Origin: JAWWBG01 sp033721095
GTDB lineage: Bacteria > Actinomycetota > Nitriliruptoria > Nitriliruptorales > Nitriliruptoraceae
Length of the DNA stretch: 5,590 nucleotides
Assembly (NCBI GenBank): GCA_033721095.1
Contig: JAWWBG010000169.1
Location: 1 to 5,590, forward strand
Direction of reading: 5' to 3'
In this document: positions 4,654 to 5,590 of the stretch, piece by piece
Numbering within the stretch: the first letter of the stretch is position 1
Layout: each line of letters opens with the position of its first letter
Position numbers and translations under genes: made by a program
The notes under the pieces: generated by a model
Seen by the model: only the letters and a program-made list of their open reading frames with translations
What the model was told of the DNA's origin: nothing
Databases searched by the model: none

Positions 4654-5079
4654 GTGGCAACAAAGAAGAAGGCCCAGAACGCCCTTGCGTCGGTGCCGAT
4701 GTTCGAGCACCTGACGAAGAAGCAGCTGGCGACGGTGGCCAGCCACGTGACGTGGACGACGCGACCAGAGGGCACCGAGCTGGTCCAGCAGGGCGGACTG
4801 GCCAAGCAGTTGCTGATCATTGTCGAGGGCACGGCGAAGGTCGTGCGCGGCAAGCGCAAGATCGCCGACCTCAAGGCCGGCGACATCATCGGCGAACTGT
4901 CCCTGCTCGACCCGGAGCCGGCCACCGCCTCGGTGACCGCGACATCGGACGTCACGCTGCTGGTGCTGTCGGGAGCGGACTTCTTCTACCTGATCAGCAA
5001 CGAGAACAACTTCGCCAAGAACATCCTGCGCCAGGTCGCAAAGCGCCTCCGCGACACCGACAAGCAGCTCGTCGCCTGA
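4654..5079 (+). CDS. Stand-alone cyclic nucleotide-binding (CRP-N-like) domain protein
   Basis: The product is 141 residues from GTG 4654, with GGGAG eight bases upstream. Nearly the whole chain is one cyclic-nucleotide-binding domain. VPMFEHLTKKQL (14-25) is the entry helix. The beta roll carries the conserved glycines (G40, G59), and the phosphate cassette is GDIIGELSLLD (76-86) followed by ATASVTA (90-96). A C-terminal helix containing NFAKNILRQVAKRL (119-132) closes the domain. Unlike CRP or FNR (over 200 residues) there is no helix-turn-helix, and no kinase or channel domain, so it cannot act as a DNA-binding regulator by itself. The cassette keeps Gly80-Glu81 but has Ala90 where the cyclic-phosphate-binding Arg is normally found (usual pattern R-T/S-A). 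Canonical cAMP or cGMP binding is therefore doubtful. A partner-interaction or atypical-ligand role is inferred. The deaminase gene starts 10 bp after its stop. Confidence 0.91.
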   Translation: MATKKKAQNALASVPMFEHLTKKQLATVASHVTWTTRPEGTELVQQGGLAKQLLIIVEGTAKVVRGKRKIADLKAGDIIGELSLLDPEPATASVTATSDVTLLVLSGADFFYLISNENNFAKNILRQVAKRLRDTDKQLVA

Positions 5080-5089
5080 CGCACACGAG

Positions 5090-5590
5090 GTGACCGACAG
5101 CATTCCCGACGGCGTGCATCGCGCATCCTGGGACGAGTACTTCCTCGACATTGCCCGCGCCACGGCGACCCGCGCCACCTGTTCACGGCGCCAGCACGGT
5201 GCCGTGATCGTGCAGGAACGCCGGATCGTGTCGACCGGCTACAACGGCGGCCCGTCCGGCTACGGACACTGCACGGACGGCTTCTGCCCTCGGGCCAGCT
5301 CCGATGCTCCCCAGGGCCATGACTACGAGCACTGCATCGCGATCCACGCCGAGGCCAACGCCCTGCTCTTCGCGTCGCCCGAGGAACGCCAGGACGCCGT
5401 GCTCTACTGCACGGGCGCACCCTGCTTCACGTGCGCGAAGCTGATCTCGAACTCCGGCGTCGCCGAGGTGGTCGCTGCCGGCGGGCGCTACGAGGACTGG
5501 GAACGGACCCGGACCTTCCTGCTGGATGCGGGCGTACGCGTCCGGCTCCTCGACGGCCACGAGGACCAGCACACCCTGCCGGTCCGCTGA
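5090..5590 (+). CDS. Deoxycytidylate (dCMP) deaminase family protein
   Basis: The product is 166 residues, ending with TGA at the last base of the window, so it is complete. Family motifs are SWDEYFLDIA (13-22), HGAVIV (36-41) and STGYNGGPSG (48-57). The zinc site is H86-A-E88 with PCFTC (Cys112, Cys115), where Glu88 is the proton shuttle, followed by CAKLISNSGV (115-124). This matches bacterial dCMP deaminase/ComEB-like proteins, which convert dCMP to dUMP for thymidylate synthesis. Other nucleotide deaminase substrates remain possible. A His/Cys-rich insert (H60, C61, C66, H77, H81, C82) may hold a second structural zinc, as in some dCMP deaminases. The start is uncertain: GTG 5090 has no proper ribosome site. 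In-frame ATT 5102, behind GAGGTG, or GTG 5114 are alternatives, and the conserved sequence begins at about residue 13. Co-transcription with the preceding gene is likely. Confidence 0.9.
   Translation: MTDSIPDGVHRASWDEYFLDIARATATRATCSRRQHGAVIVQERRIVSTGYNGGPSGYGHCTDGFCPRASSDAPQGHDYEHCIAIHAEANALLFASPEERQDAVLYCTGAPCFTCAKLISNSGVAEVVAAGGRYEDWERTRTFLLDAGVRVRLLDGHEDQHTLPVR

Noticed and set aside
4171..5178. A 335-codon minus-strand open frame under the ferredoxin and cyclic-nucleotide-domain genes
   Set aside because: Both plus-strand genes there have complete conserved motifs and ribosome sites. The antisense product is Arg/Ser-rich with no recognisable domain.
1..5590. Mobile element, CRISPR array, toxin-antitoxin or defence island, tRNA or rRNA
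   Set aside because: No transposase, integrase, repeat-spacer pattern, long direct or inverted repeat, cloverleaf-like sequence or defence motif was seen. Gene content and base composition look uniform and chromosomal.
2724..5590. The folP homologue and dCMP deaminase as parts of one folate/thymidylate cluster
   Set aside because: They are separated by a gene on the opposite strand, a ferredoxin and a cyclic-nucleotide-domain gene, with separate promoter-like elements. The FolP is FolP2-type, so the pathway link is not supported.

Overview
The window is a gene-dense, high-GC stretch of ordinary chromosome. GTG starts are frequent, Shine-Dalgarno sites are clear, and -10-like TANNNT hexamers recur with no good -35 box. 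Together with an actinobacterial FolP2-type dihydropteroate synthase lying beside a membrane-anchored DivIVA-domain protein, this points to an Actinomycetota genome. An Acidimicrobiia-like lineage is plausible, but that is an impression from protein style, not a computed result.

Layout, left to right. (1) The 3' end of a hot-dog-fold thioesterase-like gene (+, 1-291) abuts, with no spacer, the end of a minus-strand pair: an SRPBCC-fold protein (1305-841) followed by a small putative lipoprotein with four cysteines in its mature part (798-292). (2) An alpha/beta hydrolase with a complete Ser-Asp-His triad (+, 1425-2195) runs divergently from the SRPBCC gene and converges on a membrane-anchored DivIVA-domain protein (-, 2648-2223). 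(3) The DivIVA-like gene is divergent from a FolP2-type dihydropteroate synthase homologue (+, 2724-3647). That gene converges on a YccU-like CoA-binding protein (-, 4112-3663). (4) From 4205 rightwards three genes run on the plus strand: a thioredoxin-like [2Fe-2S] ferredoxin, a stand-alone cyclic-nucleotide-binding-domain protein, and a deoxycytidylate deaminase family protein that ends exactly at the window end. The last two are 10 bp apart and probably co-transcribed.

The genes look like housekeeping and small accessory functions, not one system: acyl-CoA or CoA handling (thioesterase, CoA-binding protein), pterin/folate-like chemistry (FolP2), pyrimidine nucleotide supply (dCMP deaminase), redox (ferredoxin) and envelope or polarity (DivIVA-like, lipoprotein). 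No tRNA, rRNA, CRISPR array, insertion sequence, integrase, toxin-antitoxin pair or defence gene was seen. No convincing undescribed multi-gene system is visible. The points most worth a second look are the altered substrate loops of the FolP homologue, the cyclic-nucleotide domain that lacks its phosphate-binding arginine, the conserved-looking DivIVA-like/FolP2 divergent pair, and a near-identical promoter-like 11-mer placed at the same distance before two consecutive genes.
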